Positions 37,201-45,779 of a stretch of 64,000 nucleotides of DNA are shown here, in pieces (the first letter of the stretch is position 1; every line of letters starts with the position of its first letter). A program made the translations under genes and the position numbers. The stretch comes from Paenibacillus agricola (GTDB lineage Bacteria > Bacillota > Bacilli > Paenibacillales > NBRC-103111). The stretch spans positions 37,809-101,808 of the forward strand of contig NZ_JAAOIW010000023.1 in the NCBI RefSeq assembly GCF_011440305.1. The letters are read 5' to 3'. The notes below the pieces were generated by a model, which had not been told where the DNA came from, made no database searches, and was given only the letters and a program-made list of their open reading frames with translations.

Positions 37201-37472
37201 CTCTTTAAATCATAGGTCCATGCCTCTCTATATGGTATATTTCCAAGGGAGAAGGGATCATTAATGTGTTTATTTAAATCGTCATTCATACCAAATCTAT
37301 TTCCCTTGTCTGTGTAAGGTATTACTGATCCAGAATCGCCAATAGTAGAAGAACCGCCAGAATAAACTGGCGGTAAGTTTAGATCATCTGCTTTAACTAC
37401 GGGCTGAAAGTTGGTAGATACAATTACTAGAATCAATAAAAAACCTAAGAACCTTTTAATTCGGATGCTGTG
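34215..37472 (-). CDS. Secreted PQQ-propeller and CARDB-domain surface protein
   Basis: About 1085 residues. ATG 37472 (MHSIRIKRFLGFLLILVIVS) begins a signal peptide ending near VVKADD; GTG 37496 or TTG 37487 are alternative starts closer to GGGGTG. Residues 60-500 have PQQ/beta-propeller-like repeats (DLWRLDYDSF, YLYIVDRTGSLYKLD, DGLLIVVDGVGVMHAYYATRP). Two CARDB-type Ig domains follow (PNLAVSGINLVNANI...GDTVTVAATISNTG; DLVAESIAATRNVMVGDPVNITAKLFND). The C-terminal 220 residues are a separate beta-rich domain (NSCSNWVVSYRWITGYSSY...). Such propeller-CARDB proteins act at the cell surface, often in adhesion. The start overlaps the end of the upstream gene at 37456, so the two are translationally linked. 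Confidence 0.7.
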   Translation of the reverse strand, partial: HSIRIKRFLGFLLILVIVSTNFQPVVKADDLNLPPVYSGGSSTIGDSGSVIPYTDKGNRFGMNDDLNKHINDPFSLGNIPYREAWTYDLKRYEPSDDDPKELLPVEKSGDVQSQPIFVNDKLTGVTAIFVQAGKDLWRLDYDSFRPTKLPTWAKVTDITQSKLPSASAPTYIRTPSFDGTSENGARIYQATRDHQFMSIDPVTMQIQWKTIVSAGKHPELKYRITSSPLAKVIQDKVYLSLGTASGDLTGDTDQYYADNGMFVYQDQGDSVDILNKIRTEGEVTGSPLEVNGLILDTVNTGNNFSFLYQYGISNGYIGKVEETRFNSGVPTSIARDGEYLYIVDRTGSLYKLDASTLITVGFNDEVSGNTLVLEDPTISNDYVYVPIKHYHSLSTGGNGAIAVYKKDGLDLIKVIELDSPLQNQVIFWDDPTIYDSPSYLIAYQSNGELKFYDEKNDWAAIPWFKDENGNLLESPSIPATGGQYTSPQIVLHDGLLIVVDGVGVMHAYYATRPPNLAVSGINLVNANIEDIKKGDTVTVAATISNTGDDDYSQVPLKLEINGREIARQSLDLPSHTYTNQATFTITVPSDLPKLTITVNPEEDNPVNEYTYADNSKEIVSPLDIAITSFSLDKSKINKQQPILNATVKINATPLGSKVPNVTLHTQLTVQTVGKTVTQDIELPMNQEQTFIVPMDLSATGIDFDGTDSIDFSAKVNEDFDIFEPEDKHANNFSDTITVSLDHDLDLVAESIAATRNVMVGDPVNITAKLFNDSNLSQRNILVRFMANGETAYETRTNFGPGEHKSVSFVWQSPSTPAAVSMIVHVDADQETTDNDFTNNVAFTLVNVNPYNSDKPTPTNINSCSNWVVSYRWITGYSSYSSSNGYSNPIWRNENITYKECQNGTLQLNTKQGISTDLNNPKETDRESRGSWAIIPYAQSNGLDPNKITRAGYGFEIKFNADYTTDWETRAPRDAAKYGGSYTGVQNVVAEITDSKGNYVTSINLEKTSGDFNHGVWELPIQSHSTLLGDDIIDRKFYTDVNAPDGKYTVTVIGYNGGKTGVSVLKEDTVEIFGSQYDDSQNIKQR

Positions 37473-38556
37473 CATTATACTTAACAAAGTAAGCACCCCA
37501 ATCTTTACGTGACATTAACTTAGTATTGTAAGCATCATTACCTTGAATATCAACTACGTAAGTATCTTCCTTCCAATCTACCTTTAAAGAGAGAGCTTCT
37601 GTCATCGCTCTAAGAGGTAAATACGTTCTTCCATCTTTTATGGTAGGGGCAACATCATTCTCAATTTTTGTAACCTTTCCTTGTTTATCAATAATTGTCA
37701 TTATTTTGTCGTCTATTGTAAATATGATCGTCCGACCATCCCTGTTTGTAGCTGTTACCATACGATTTGTTCCATCCCATAAGACAGTGCATTGAACCCA
37801 ATGATGTTCAAATACAGCTCTCATAGGAACTAAAGTACGTCCTGCTATAGCATCAATATAAGGTTTAGCATCCATAAAATATACAGGCTCGTTATTAACA
37901 ACAACTGTTACATCTGAAGGAGAAATTACAACTGGCTGTGTAATACTAATATCCCCACCGTACTTTTTGTTTATAGATTCATTATCTCTATACCCAGCAT
38001 CGTAATAAGCCTTCCAGAAACCACTATTACCTACGTAGGCGTTTGAGGTAACAAAAAAACCATTATATAAAATATTGCCCTTAGCATCCTTAATTGGTAA
38101 CCCATCGGGATTTCTTCCACCAAGATATGGTTTTGTTACAGGGATATTCCCACCATAGCTTGCCCATTTGGTTTCCGCAATAGGCACACCATCTATTGCA
38201 TCGATATGAAGGATGTCTCCTTGGTTACCAACCTTAGTCAACCCTCTTAGTTCCTTTTCCATCACTTCATCGTCACTTAGAGGCTTTTCTTCAATAACAG
38301 ATGTAGTTACAGCCCGTTCCGGATGCTCAACGCCACTTCCAGCAAAGGTAAAGGTGACGAATCCAACTACTTTTGAATTTTCAACCGATTTTTCAGTTAC
38401 ATTTGGCTCAGTGGGAACGATAAGACTTCCATCTATTATTGTTCCCTTTGTATTTGTTTCGTTATATGCGGGAACCGCGGCAAAAGAAGCTGTATTAGCT
38501 GAAATTATAGTGATAAGTGCTAAAATTGCTATCAAATGTATTTTTGTTTTTACCAT
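37456..38556 (-). CDS. Secreted protein with copper-amine-oxidase-stalk domain
   Basis: A 366-residue protein starting at ATG 38556 (MVKTKIHLIAILALITIIS...), a signal peptide ending near NTASFAA. The C-terminal part has two copper amine oxidase N-terminal-like (stalk) repeats: KPYIDAIAGRTLVPMRAVFEHH, and GRTYLPLRAMTEALSLKVDWKED. These repeats are common in Paenibacillaceae exported proteins and serve as wall- or polymer-associated modules without oxidase activity. The middle part (GNILYNGFFVTSNAYVGNSGFWKAYYDAGY) is unknown. It overlaps the following PQQ/CARDB gene by 17 bases, and its upstream neighbour is the zinc-ribbon membrane protein. Confidence 0.7.
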   Translation of the reverse strand: MVKTKIHLIAILALITIISANTASFAAVPAYNETNTKGTIIDGSLIVPTEPNVTEKSVENSKVVGFVTFTFAGSGVEHPERAVTTSVIEEKPLSDDEVMEKELRGLTKVGNQGDILHIDAIDGVPIAETKWASYGGNIPVTKPYLGGRNPDGLPIKDAKGNILYNGFFVTSNAYVGNSGFWKAYYDAGYRDNESINKKYGGDISITQPVVISPSDVTVVVNNEPVYFMDAKPYIDAIAGRTLVPMRAVFEHHWVQCTVLWDGTNRMVTATNRDGRTIIFTIDDKIMTIIDKQGKVTKIENDVAPTIKDGRTYLPLRAMTEALSLKVDWKEDTYVVDIQGNDAYNTKLMSRKDWGAYFVKYNAQHPN

Positions 38557-38563
38557 AACTGAA

Positions 38564-38881
38564 TCACTCTCCATCAATTATTATTTTCATTGAAATGCCG
38601 CATTTTGAGCAAAAATTACTACCCGGCTGATTCTTGTGTCCACAACTGCATTGATTATTATTATCTGGTGACTCAGCCCAATCCAGAAACTTATCAACTA
38701 CGTTGGCGAACCCTGCTACTGCAAAGACTACTCCAAGAATTATGAATACCCAAGCAATTTTAACTCTCTCTGCATGTTCGCCGCCGCTTACCATAATCAT
38801 TTCTGGTGAATTAAGTACAGACCAACCAAAAAGGGCTGATATAACACCTGCTCCTATTAAAACGTATTTTAGCCAACGAAT
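38564..38881 (-). CDS. Membrane protein with C-terminal zinc ribbon
   Basis: About 105 residues, two hydrophobic helices (LKYVLIGAGVISALFGW; VKIAWVFIILGVVFAVAGF) and a zinc ribbon at the end (CSCGHKNQPGSNFCSKCG, four Cys). Start choice: the RBS AAGGAGGTG directly follows the stop of the upstream gene at 38895, leaving no ATG, GTG or TTG at a proper distance. ATT at 38881 is six bases away (GATTACG-ATT). An ATT start would be unusual; the only alternatives are GTG 38890 inside the RBS or long upstream ATGs overlapping the previous gene. The function is unknown; it may link the surface-protein operon to the membrane. Confidence 0.55.
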   Translation of the reverse strand: MRWLKYVLIGAGVISALFGWSVLNSPEMIMVSGGEHAERVKIAWVFIILGVVFAVAGFANVVDKFLDWAESPDNNNQCSCGHKNQPGSNFCSKCGISMKIIIDGE

Positions 38882-38894
38882 CGTAATCACCTCC

Positions 38895-39311
38895 TTATTT
38901 TTTCTTTTGATCCTCAATGAATGATCGTTCTTCGTTTTCATCAGAAAATCCCAATGATCGAACATAATAAGCATTTGTCCATGGAGAATGATTTTCCAAT
39001 GTCGGTATTTCTACTTTTGATACCTCCCTAATCTTTTCAGCCGTTATTGTCTTTATTGTCTTTATTAGTTGATGTATCTCATATGCAGGATTAGTACGAA
39101 TGATCATCCTAACTAAATGCGGCTCTATTCCCCAATCAATAATTTTTCCCCCATATTCTTCAATTATTTCATAAATCCATTTCTTTACATCCTCTGCAAT
39201 TTGCCCTTTGAAGATCGGTAAATTCCGGAATGTACAAAATACAACCCGATACTGATTATTGTGATTAACTTTTATAGAGATAGGCTTAAATATTTTTTTG
39301 GGATGTTTCAA
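38895..39311 (-). CDS. Y1-transposase-like protein with lost catalytic residues
   Basis: A 138-residue protein (TTG 39311 after AAGGAAGG; GTG 39323 also possible). It has the fold of IS200/IS605-type Y1 transposases: NNQYRVVFCTFRNLPIF at the start, then an HUH-region strand, then IKTITAEKIREV, WTNAYYVRSLGFSDENE and RSFIEDQ. In active enzymes the HUH strand reads 'PDHVHLL' and the last helix 'xxYIExQ' with the catalytic Tyr. Here these are EPHLVRMII and RSFIEDQ, so the metal-binding His pair and the Tyr are missing (Tyr replaced by Phe). No IS ends or tnpB neighbour. It sits first in the operon with the zinc-ribbon and surface proteins, so it may be a domesticated DNA/RNA-binding regulator. 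Confidence 0.6.
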   Translation of the reverse strand: MKHPKKIFKPISIKVNHNNQYRVVFCTFRNLPIFKGQIAEDVKKWIYEIIEEYGGKIIDWGIEPHLVRMIIRTNPAYEIHQLIKTIKTITAEKIREVSKVEIPTLENHSPWTNAYYVRSLGFSDENEERSFIEDQKKK

Positions 39312-39367
39312 ACTATGTATCACCTTCCTTATTTGTATTTATTTTCCTAACTTTACTATATAATAAA

Positions 39368-39396
39368 AATGGATTTTAGTATATATAAAATCCATT
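39368..39396 (-). terminator. Hairpin with T-rich tail
   Basis: AATGGATTTTA pairs perfectly with TAAAATCCATT (11 bp) and is followed on the minus strand by TTTATTATAT. With the hairpin at 39421-39454 it separates the adhesin gene from the downstream operon at 39311. Confidence 0.6.
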
Positions 39397-39420
39397 AGAT
39401 ATTTAAATTGAAAAATAGTA

Positions 39421-39454
39421 TTTCTGCACTTACTTTAAAGAATAAGTGCAGAAA
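39421..39454 (-). terminator. Perfect 12-bp hairpin after the adhesin gene
   Basis: TTTCTGCACTTA pairs with TAAGTGCAGAAA, 40 bases after the adhesin stop. On the minus strand ATACTATTTTTC follows. Confidence 0.65.
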
Positions 39455-39494
39455 CCAAGTGTGCGTATAGAAAGTAAGAATCCGTTCGAAAATG

Positions 39495-42400
39495 TTATTT
39501 CATTGCATTGTACTTTAAAGAGAAAGCAAATCTGGCATAACGATTCATCAGTGTAACTGCTTCTTCGCGAGTTGTTAATTCCGAAGGAGCCAGCGTGAAG
39601 TTTTCGCGTCCAAGCAATAAATTGTAGTTTGTGGCAATTGCAAGATCCTTGCTGTACATTTCATTAACTTGTGAAAAATCCTTGAAGGCATGAAGCTTAG
39701 TAGGATCACTATTCAGATCAAAGTTTTTCATTTCTTCAATTGTTGAATCTCCAGCGAAATTCTTCATACTCAAAACAAGTTCCGTAGATATAGTTTTATT
39801 CAGCAAGTAATCTATTTCTTGACGAGATAGATTGAATTTATAAAGGTTTAATCTATCCACTGTATCTACAATTTCGCTATACTGTTGTTCTGTTGATACC
39901 TTAGACAACATTTGCATGATCTCATTGATAGATACCTTACCCCTGTAATCATATATTTCTCCCGTAGCCATTAAATCAAGCCCATCCATATTATACATAT
40001 CGATGAAATCTTCAACTGCCCAGCTTTGGGAAAGATCAATTGGTAAACCTTCTTTTCTCATTGCTTTATAAACGCCAGTTTTAATTCTAGCTTCTAGTTT
40101 TCCGTCAGGATTAACGAAGCTAGGTATCATACTCCAGCGTTTTGTTGTTTCGTCCAATTTAAACACTCCCCACTTATGGGGATCCTCACCAACTGGAACC
40201 GTATAGGAGGCAAGGAATGGAATATCAATAGTTAGGAGGTTGACGCTTCCGTCTTTTCCTATAACAACTAGCCTCAGCCCAATAGCATCATTAAATAGCA
40301 TAGCCTGTACACTAATCCTGGCTTCTGTATCATCCAATAGCTTAGTTAAGCCTGCTTTATCGAGCGCAGCATTTAGGTCAATAGTACTTAGATCGATGTC
40401 ACGCAGTGTAATTGTGCTAGGAAGGCTGTAATTCTCTTTGTCTAAGACTAGTTGGGATGTCGCATTCCCGCCTGTATCGTTTCTCATATCAATTAATTTG
40501 GTGTCAAGCGATACACCAATAATATTTGCTAGATCCACATAAGGATCTCTTTTCACTGGAATTTGTTCAGGGACTCCCTTTTCTGGAACGCCTACTGGAG
40601 TTACTACTACAGTACTGTCACCACCAGAGCCAGAGCCAGAGCCAGATCCAAAATTAAATTTAAATATTGGGTACTGTTCCATTCGTTTATTACCGAATTT
40701 ATCCATGCCTTCTACAAAGAATGTGTTCGCCCCATCATTTAATTGGATGGATTGAATCGACCCATACACTTTGTTCTCTCGGTTATAGGAATAGTCCGTT
40801 ATTACTTTCATTGTTGTTGGATCGGATCCGATTTTCATCCAGCTTAATTCGCTTTGATCCATTACACGAATTTGTATATCAGCGGAAGAAAGCTCAGTCG
40901 AATCTGCATAGATAACCATGATCATTGGTGCTGTTGTATCCCATTCATAGCTTTTTACTTCTTTCACTGTATTTCCGGATTTATCTATAACGTTGACTTC
41001 AACGATATAGGTACCATCACTTATAGGTTTGTAGACTTCATTGATAGCACCATTAATCAGGTCGGTTGGGATATTTTTTGTTAAAACGATGTTTCCATTT
41101 TCATCTTTCACCACAATACTGCCCGTTAATTCCCCATTGCCGCTGTGATCGTCAGCCACAATCACATGGATTGGAAACCCTTCACTTCCAATCCCTGTTT
41201 CACTAATAGGGAATGTAATGGTTGGCGTTGATGTATCCAATAAAACGGTACCGATGATTGTGATAAAGGTGTTAACCCCATCAAAACTTTTGAGCACAAT
41301 TTTATATTGACCACTCGGAACGATGTTTCCATTATTATCTTTTGCATCCCAAACAACAGAATACGTTCCTGATGATTGAATACCTTGTGGTAGTGAACGA
41401 ACAAGCGCTCCAGCCTCGTTATATACCTCCACAGTGTTATCCATGGTTTTCCCTACTGTATAGAAGAACTTCAATCCGCTTACTCCAAGCCACTGATCTG
41501 ATGGTGGATTCATTCCTGGGCCTGTTCCTGGTTGTGGAATAGTAATAAATTGTCCGGAATCCGTACTTCCATTCATAAAGAACGTCTGTATAACTGGATT
41601 AGATGCAAGACCATAAGCATCATGGACAGATGCTTTGACGGTATAGAATCCATCACTCAATGCCCCAGTATAGGCATAATTTGCTGAAAACGCCGTTGTA
41701 AATGAATGATTAGTTTCACCTGTCACTTCGATATCGATAATACCTATCGCATCCTGGTCTGCGTCGGTCGCTTCGAATTGAAAGGTTGGTTTGGAAGCTG
41801 CTAAACGATCGGCAATACTAAATTCTAAAACAGGCTTAATGTTTCGTTTAATGATCGCTGTTTGAACGGATGATACATTCTTCAGCTGATCCTCTGTCTG
41901 GTAGAAAATTGTTTTATCCCTTCCTACAGCATGATCAATTGGCATTTGCATGGTTCCTGATAAACTGGTCTGTCCTAGAACCATATGTTCGGTATACGTA
42001 CCTTCGATATCAAAATTATTTGCTATCGATACCCGAACAAATTTAGTTTGAGATAAGCCTGTATTGGTCCAGCTTAATTTATAAGGAATGATCATGTTCG
42101 GGTCATTTGGCCCTTCCAAGAACTCAACCCCATTATTGAGCACCAATGCACTACCGACTGCAGCTTTGCTCACGCTGAACTGAAGGTCATGGATCATCGT
42201 GCTTTGACCATTTTGATCTTCTATCCAAACATGCATGGACTGTGACCCTTCAGGAATAGTGCTATCAATCAGCACATCGTACGTGAACGGCTGGATCGCT
42301 CCATTTGCGGTCAGCGTCATTCCTGCTTTTGCTGTTATCACTCCATCAATTGTGTATTTGAGTGTCATCGTTTCACCAACCTGGGTATCCTGGAACGAAC

Positions 42401-44870
42401 CTGCAAGTGTCAGTTTGTTATGACCAGCCCCTTCAGACAGGATTTGGTTGTCAGCTGTTGTAAAGGCAATCAGAACTGGCGGTTGCTTCGCTTTAATGCT
42501 TGATAACATCTTAACGGGTGCATTCTCGGCTTGATTCGCATTCCTCGTTGTGACATAAACATCATAATGATCAGTGATATTCAGACCTAATACTATAATG
42601 TTGGTGAGCTGGTTGCTAAAGGCTGTCGTGTCTATAGTTGCTCCATCACCAACTCGTTTAATGATGATTCTAAATTCCGGAAGTATTCCATTTGATGCAT
42701 CATTGGTAATAGCGAATGTCATACTTGTCGGAGTAGCATTGGTAACGTTTAGCGCTGTTGGATTAGCAGCTAATGTGTATGTGCTTGCCGTAACCGAATA
42801 ATTGGATTGATTATTGGCAGCATCTCTCGCTTTGTATTTATACGTATAATAGGTATTTGGCAATAGGCTGCTATCGACCAAAGTTCCATTTAGCCAAGTA
42901 CCTATGTTCCCATTGTTTCTATTAAACAAATACGGAGATGTGTGTAAGCCAGATCCGCTATCACCTGCAGCTGGCTGTACGGTTAGTTGTGTATTACTAT
43001 CGGCTTGGACAACTGGTCCAGAAATAGTAGGAAACGTCCGGTCTATTTTCACGGTAGAAAGAACCGGCGGGCTTTCATTTGCCGCATTATCCACCGTTCG
43101 AACTGATATGCTGGTTTGTCCCTCTGTTATGATATTGAAGGCACCGCTATATGCAGTCCAGCCCAGCGTTGTTGCTCCGGATAATGAGTATTCAATCCGG
43201 TTCACTCCAGAGGCTGTATCCGTACCTCCTGATGCACTTACACTCACCGCGGAAGCATTTGTCCAAGCTGTTACCGCGGGTGTCACAGTCGGAACGGTTG
43301 GTTCTATCCGGTCAATAGAAACCGTTGCCGTTCCTGAACTACTGGTATTCCCCACCGTATCAATGGATCTGACGGTTATGGTAGTAATTCCGGCGTTTGT
43401 GATATTAAAAGCGCCTCCATAAGTTGTCCAGCCTAATGTTGTTGCCCCAGAGAGAGAATATTCGGTCCGGTTCACCCCTGATGCTCCGTCCGTTCCTCCT
43501 GTTACGTTAACACTCACACTGGCCGTATTCGTCCACGCTGTAATGGAAGGCGTTGCCGATGGCATACTTGGTGCTGTTCGATCAATACGGACTGTATTGG
43601 TTGCATTGCTGCTCGTATTACCAACGTTATCTATCGTTCTTGCGGTGATCGTAGTGCTGCCTTCATTGGCAACATTAAAAGCGCCACTGTACGTAGTCCA
43701 CCCAAGTGTCGTTGCGCCAGAAAGCGAATATTCGGTCCGGTTCACTCCAGATGCTGCATCCGTTCCTCCCGATATGCCTACACTTACGCTTCCGGCATTT
43801 GTCCAAGCTGTGTTTCCAGGTGTTACTATTGGTGATGTAGGAGTTGTGCGATCAATACTAACCATAGATAAGGAGGTTGCCCCTACATTTCCAGCGTTGT
43901 CTACCGTCCTCGCTGAAATTGTGGTTTGTCCTTCATTCGTTACGTTAAAAGCTCCACTGTATGTTGTCCAGCCCAGTGTGGTTGCACCGGACATGCTAAT
44001 CTCAGTTCGATTTACTCCAGAGGCAGCATCCGTTCCTCCAGTGACGGATACGATTACGCTTCCGGCATTTGTCCAGGCAGTAGTTGCTGGGGTTACGGAT
44101 GGAGTGCCAGGATTTGTGCGGTCTATTCGAACCGTTTGGGATGAGGTGCTACTGATGTTTCCGATATTATCAATCGTTCTTGCGGTAATAGACGTTTGAC
44201 CTTCATTTATAATATTAAAAGCTCCACTATAAGTTGTATAACCTAGTGATATTGCACCGCCGAGGGTATATTCAGTTCGGTTGACACCCGACTCTGAATC
44301 GATACCATTTGTAATGCCTACACTCACACTGCCCGCATTTGTCCAAGTTGTTGTTGCTGGAGAGATAGTTGGAGCTGTTGGTGGCGTGGTGTCAGGGACT
44401 GTGTAAGTAAATTCAAGGTAAGGAGGGGTAGCTGAAAGTGATCCCCTTACTGTAATGGGATCATACCATTGGTTTCCATTTCCTATAAAATCAACATATT
44501 GGCTGTATGGAAATGACTCCCAATGCCATGTACCACCTTCATCAGAATAGATATATACCAATTTAGTAGAAATAACACTGCCTAGTGGTGTGTATGGCTC
44601 GTTAAAAGAAACTCTGTAGTTAACTCCAGTGATACCATTGCCGTATACTTCCAATGTGTTCACAGAACCTGGCTGGCTACTGCATGCACCGGCTGAACAT
44701 GTACTAGTAGATTCATAAGATATCGAATTTGAAATAGCAGTTGCCGCAAATGCCTTGTCACCAAAGAATGAACTTAATCCAAACATGATTAAGATAAATA
44801 TGATAACAACGAACCAATATGGCTTTACTCGAAAATTATTACCTGCTATTAGTTCCCGTTTTTGAAACAT
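39495..44870 (-). CDS. Giant repeat-containing surface adhesin with SLH-like end
   Basis: A 1791-residue protein, start ATG 44870 after GGAGTGATATAAATC. The N-terminus is a signal peptide (FVVIIFILIMFGLSSFF...KAFAA). Residues about 165-610 hold five tandem Ig-like repeats of about 89 residues, each starting DRTxPxxPxVTPxxTAWTNA and containing SGVNRTEYSLSG and GQTTITARTVDN. Further Ig-like and FlgD-like domains follow (VVWDAKDNNGNIVPSGQYKIVLKS). A C-terminal region has GKVSINEIMQMLS and an SLH-like end (TLAPSELTTREEAVTLMNRYARF). It should be exported and anchored at the surface, and by position could act as mating or host adhesin. It follows the cpaB gene and its terminator, so it is probably transcribed separately. 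Confidence 0.8.
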   Translation of the reverse strand: MFQKRELIAGNNFRVKPYWFVVIIFILIMFGLSSFFGDKAFAATAISNSISYESTSTCSAGACSSQPGSVNTLEVYGNGITGVNYRVSFNEPYTPLGSVISTKLVYIYSDEGGTWHWESFPYSQYVDFIGNGNQWYDPITVRGSLSATPPYLEFTYTVPDTTPPTAPTISPATTTWTNAGSVSVGITNGIDSESGVNRTEYTLGGAISLGYTTYSGAFNIINEGQTSITARTIDNIGNISSTSSQTVRIDRTNPGTPSVTPATTAWTNAGSVIVSVTGGTDAASGVNRTEISMSGATTLGWTTYSGAFNVTNEGQTTISARTVDNAGNVGATSLSMVSIDRTTPTSPIVTPGNTAWTNAGSVSVGISGGTDAASGVNRTEYSLSGATTLGWTTYSGAFNVANEGSTTITARTIDNVGNTSSNATNTVRIDRTAPSMPSATPSITAWTNTASVSVNVTGGTDGASGVNRTEYSLSGATTLGWTTYGGAFNITNAGITTITVRSIDTVGNTSSSGTATVSIDRIEPTVPTVTPAVTAWTNASAVSVSASGGTDTASGVNRIEYSLSGATTLGWTAYSGAFNIITEGQTSISVRTVDNAANESPPVLSTVKIDRTFPTISGPVVQADSNTQLTVQPAAGDSGSGLHTSPYLFNRNNGNIGTWLNGTLVDSSLLPNTYYTYKYKARDAANNQSNYSVTASTYTLAANPTALNVTNATPTSMTFAITNDASNGILPEFRIIIKRVGDGATIDTTAFSNQLTNIIVLGLNITDHYDVYVTTRNANQAENAPVKMLSSIKAKQPPVLIAFTTADNQILSEGAGHNKLTLAGSFQDTQVGETMTLKYTIDGVITAKAGMTLTANGAIQPFTYDVLIDSTIPEGSQSMHVWIEDQNGQSTMIHDLQFSVSKAAVGSALVLNNGVEFLEGPNDPNMIIPYKLSWTNTGLSQTKFVRVSIANNFDIEGTYTEHMVLGQTSLSGTMQMPIDHAVGRDKTIFYQTEDQLKNVSSVQTAIIKRNIKPVLEFSIADRLAASKPTFQFEATDADQDAIGIIDIEVTGETNHSFTTAFSANYAYTGALSDGFYTVKASVHDAYGLASNPVIQTFFMNGSTDSGQFITIPQPGTGPGMNPPSDQWLGVSGLKFFYTVGKTMDNTVEVYNEAGALVRSLPQGIQSSGTYSVVWDAKDNNGNIVPSGQYKIVLKSFDGVNTFITIIGTVLLDTSTPTITFPISETGIGSEGFPIHVIVADDHSGNGELTGSIVVKDENGNIVLTKNIPTDLINGAINEVYKPISDGTYIVEVNVIDKSGNTVKEVKSYEWDTTAPMIMVIYADSTELSSADIQIRVMDQSELSWMKIGSDPTTMKVITDYSYNRENKVYGSIQSIQLNDGANTFFVEGMDKFGNKRMEQYPIFKFNFGSGSGSGSGGDSTVVVTPVGVPEKGVPEQIPVKRDPYVDLANIIGVSLDTKLIDMRNDTGGNATSQLVLDKENYSLPSTITLRDIDLSTIDLNAALDKAGLTKLLDDTEARISVQAMLFNDAIGLRLVVIGKDGSVNLLTIDIPFLASYTVPVGEDPHKWGVFKLDETTKRWSMIPSFVNPDGKLEARIKTGVYKAMRKEGLPIDLSQSWAVEDFIDMYNMDGLDLMATGEIYDYRGKVSINEIMQMLSKVSTEQQYSEIVDTVDRLNLYKFNLSRQEIDYLLNKTISTELVLSMKNFAGDSTIEEMKNFDLNSDPTKLHAFKDFSQVNEMYSKDLAIATNYNLLLGRENFTLAPSELTTREEAVTLMNRYARFAFSLKYNAMK
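43050..44390. repeat. Five tandem ~267-bp repeats in the adhesin gene
   Basis: The DNA encoding the Ig-like repeats is itself strongly conserved between units (e.g. CGGTCCGGTTCAC recurs at one unit spacing near 43459 and 43732). Unit number may vary by recombination. Confidence 0.75.
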
Positions 44871-44928
44871 GATTTATATCACTCCTTCTTTCTTCACGCA
44901 CAATAATTTCTCTCTAATTTTCAATAAC

Positions 44929-44959
44929 AAAAACCACTACAACCAAAAGGCTGTAGTGG
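44929..44959 (-). terminator. Rho-independent terminator of the Tad operon
   Basis: On the minus strand CCACTACAGCC-tttt-GGTTGTAGTGG (one mismatch) is followed by TTTTTGTTATTG. It lies 34 bases after the stop of cpaB and probably ends or attenuates the long T4SS-Tad transcript before the adhesin gene. Confidence 0.85.
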
Positions 44960-44992
44960 GCATAGGGATAACAAATTGAATGATCTTTCTAT

Positions 44993-45766
44993 CTACTTTG
45001 CAGCAGAGTTAAGATCTGTTGTTAAGAGTTTTGTTGCTTCATTTTTCTGGGCATTCTCTTTTAGGTAAGTATCGATGTAACCCTTATCCACACCGACAGG
45101 TAATAAATAAACCTTCCCCTCTTCTTGATATTGTACCAAGTCCATCGCTTGTGCTTCATTAACTTCAAGGATCGCAACTGAGGTTACCATGCTTTTCCCT
45201 TCTTTGGTCCCTGTCGTAATGCCCTCCTGGTTCTGGCGGTCACGAACTAATAATTCTTTTAGGTTTGGGTTTTCTTTTGATGTAATTGTTTGTGCCCTTC
45301 TCTGTTGATCGCCTTTTATGTATACAACGGCATCGACTAGCACGCCAGCTTTAATAAAGTCACCAGCACTTTTGTATTGATCGGATTGCACCCCGATGAG
45401 GTGATTGCCAGGCTTGATGGTTAAAGCTAGACCAAAAGGAGAATCTTTTGCATTCGTAATCATGGATTTTCGAATGGGCATTCCTTTGGTTAAGCCTATG
45501 CCTCCTGCAAACCACTCTTGATCTTGAATTTCTTTAAGATCTAGAATGGCATCGCTGGCAATCTCGCTAACTACCACTTCACGAGTCGTCAAATTTTCTT
45601 TTAAAGAACCGAAGGGTATAATATGTTCTTTTGGGACAAGGACATTTTTGGTCTGAACACGCTTATTCACATAATCATAGTTGATATACAGGGCTGCGCA
45701 TGTAAGTGCAGAAGCGATAATAACAATAGCCGTGCCTCTAGTATATTGGTTCCATAAACTTTTCAA
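44993..45766 (-). CDS. cpaB: Flp pilus assembly protein CpaB/RcpC-like (SAF domain)
   Basis: A 257-residue protein starts at TTG 45766, eight bases after AAGGAG. One N-terminal membrane helix (GTAIVIIASALTCAALYINY) is followed by a SAF domain: VQTKNVLVPKEHIIPFGSLKENL, GGIGLTKGMPIRKSMI, ALTIKPGNHLIGV. A C-terminal part (VDAVVYIKGDQQRRAQTITS..., VAILEVNEAQAMDLVQYQEEGKVYLLPV) matches the RcpC/CpaB family. In other Tad systems the protein is periplasmic or outer-membrane linked. In Gram-positives it probably sits outside the membrane and stabilises the pilus base. It is the last gene of the Tad series. Confidence 0.8.
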   Translation of the reverse strand: MKSLWNQYTRGTAIVIIASALTCAALYINYDYVNKRVQTKNVLVPKEHIIPFGSLKENLTTREVVVSEIASDAILDLKEIQDQEWFAGGIGLTKGMPIRKSMITNAKDSPFGLALTIKPGNHLIGVQSDQYKSAGDFIKAGVLVDAVVYIKGDQQRRAQTITSKENPNLKELLVRDRQNQEGITTGTKEGKSMVTSVAILEVNEAQAMDLVQYQEEGKVYLLPVGVDKGYIDTYLKENAQKNEATKLLTTDLNSAAK

Positions 45767-45779
45767 GCTTCATTCTCCT

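Noticed and set aside
43543..44199. Plus-strand open frame of 218 residues across the adhesin repeats
   Set aside because: It is the antisense shadow of the adhesin repeats and contains no independent coding signal.
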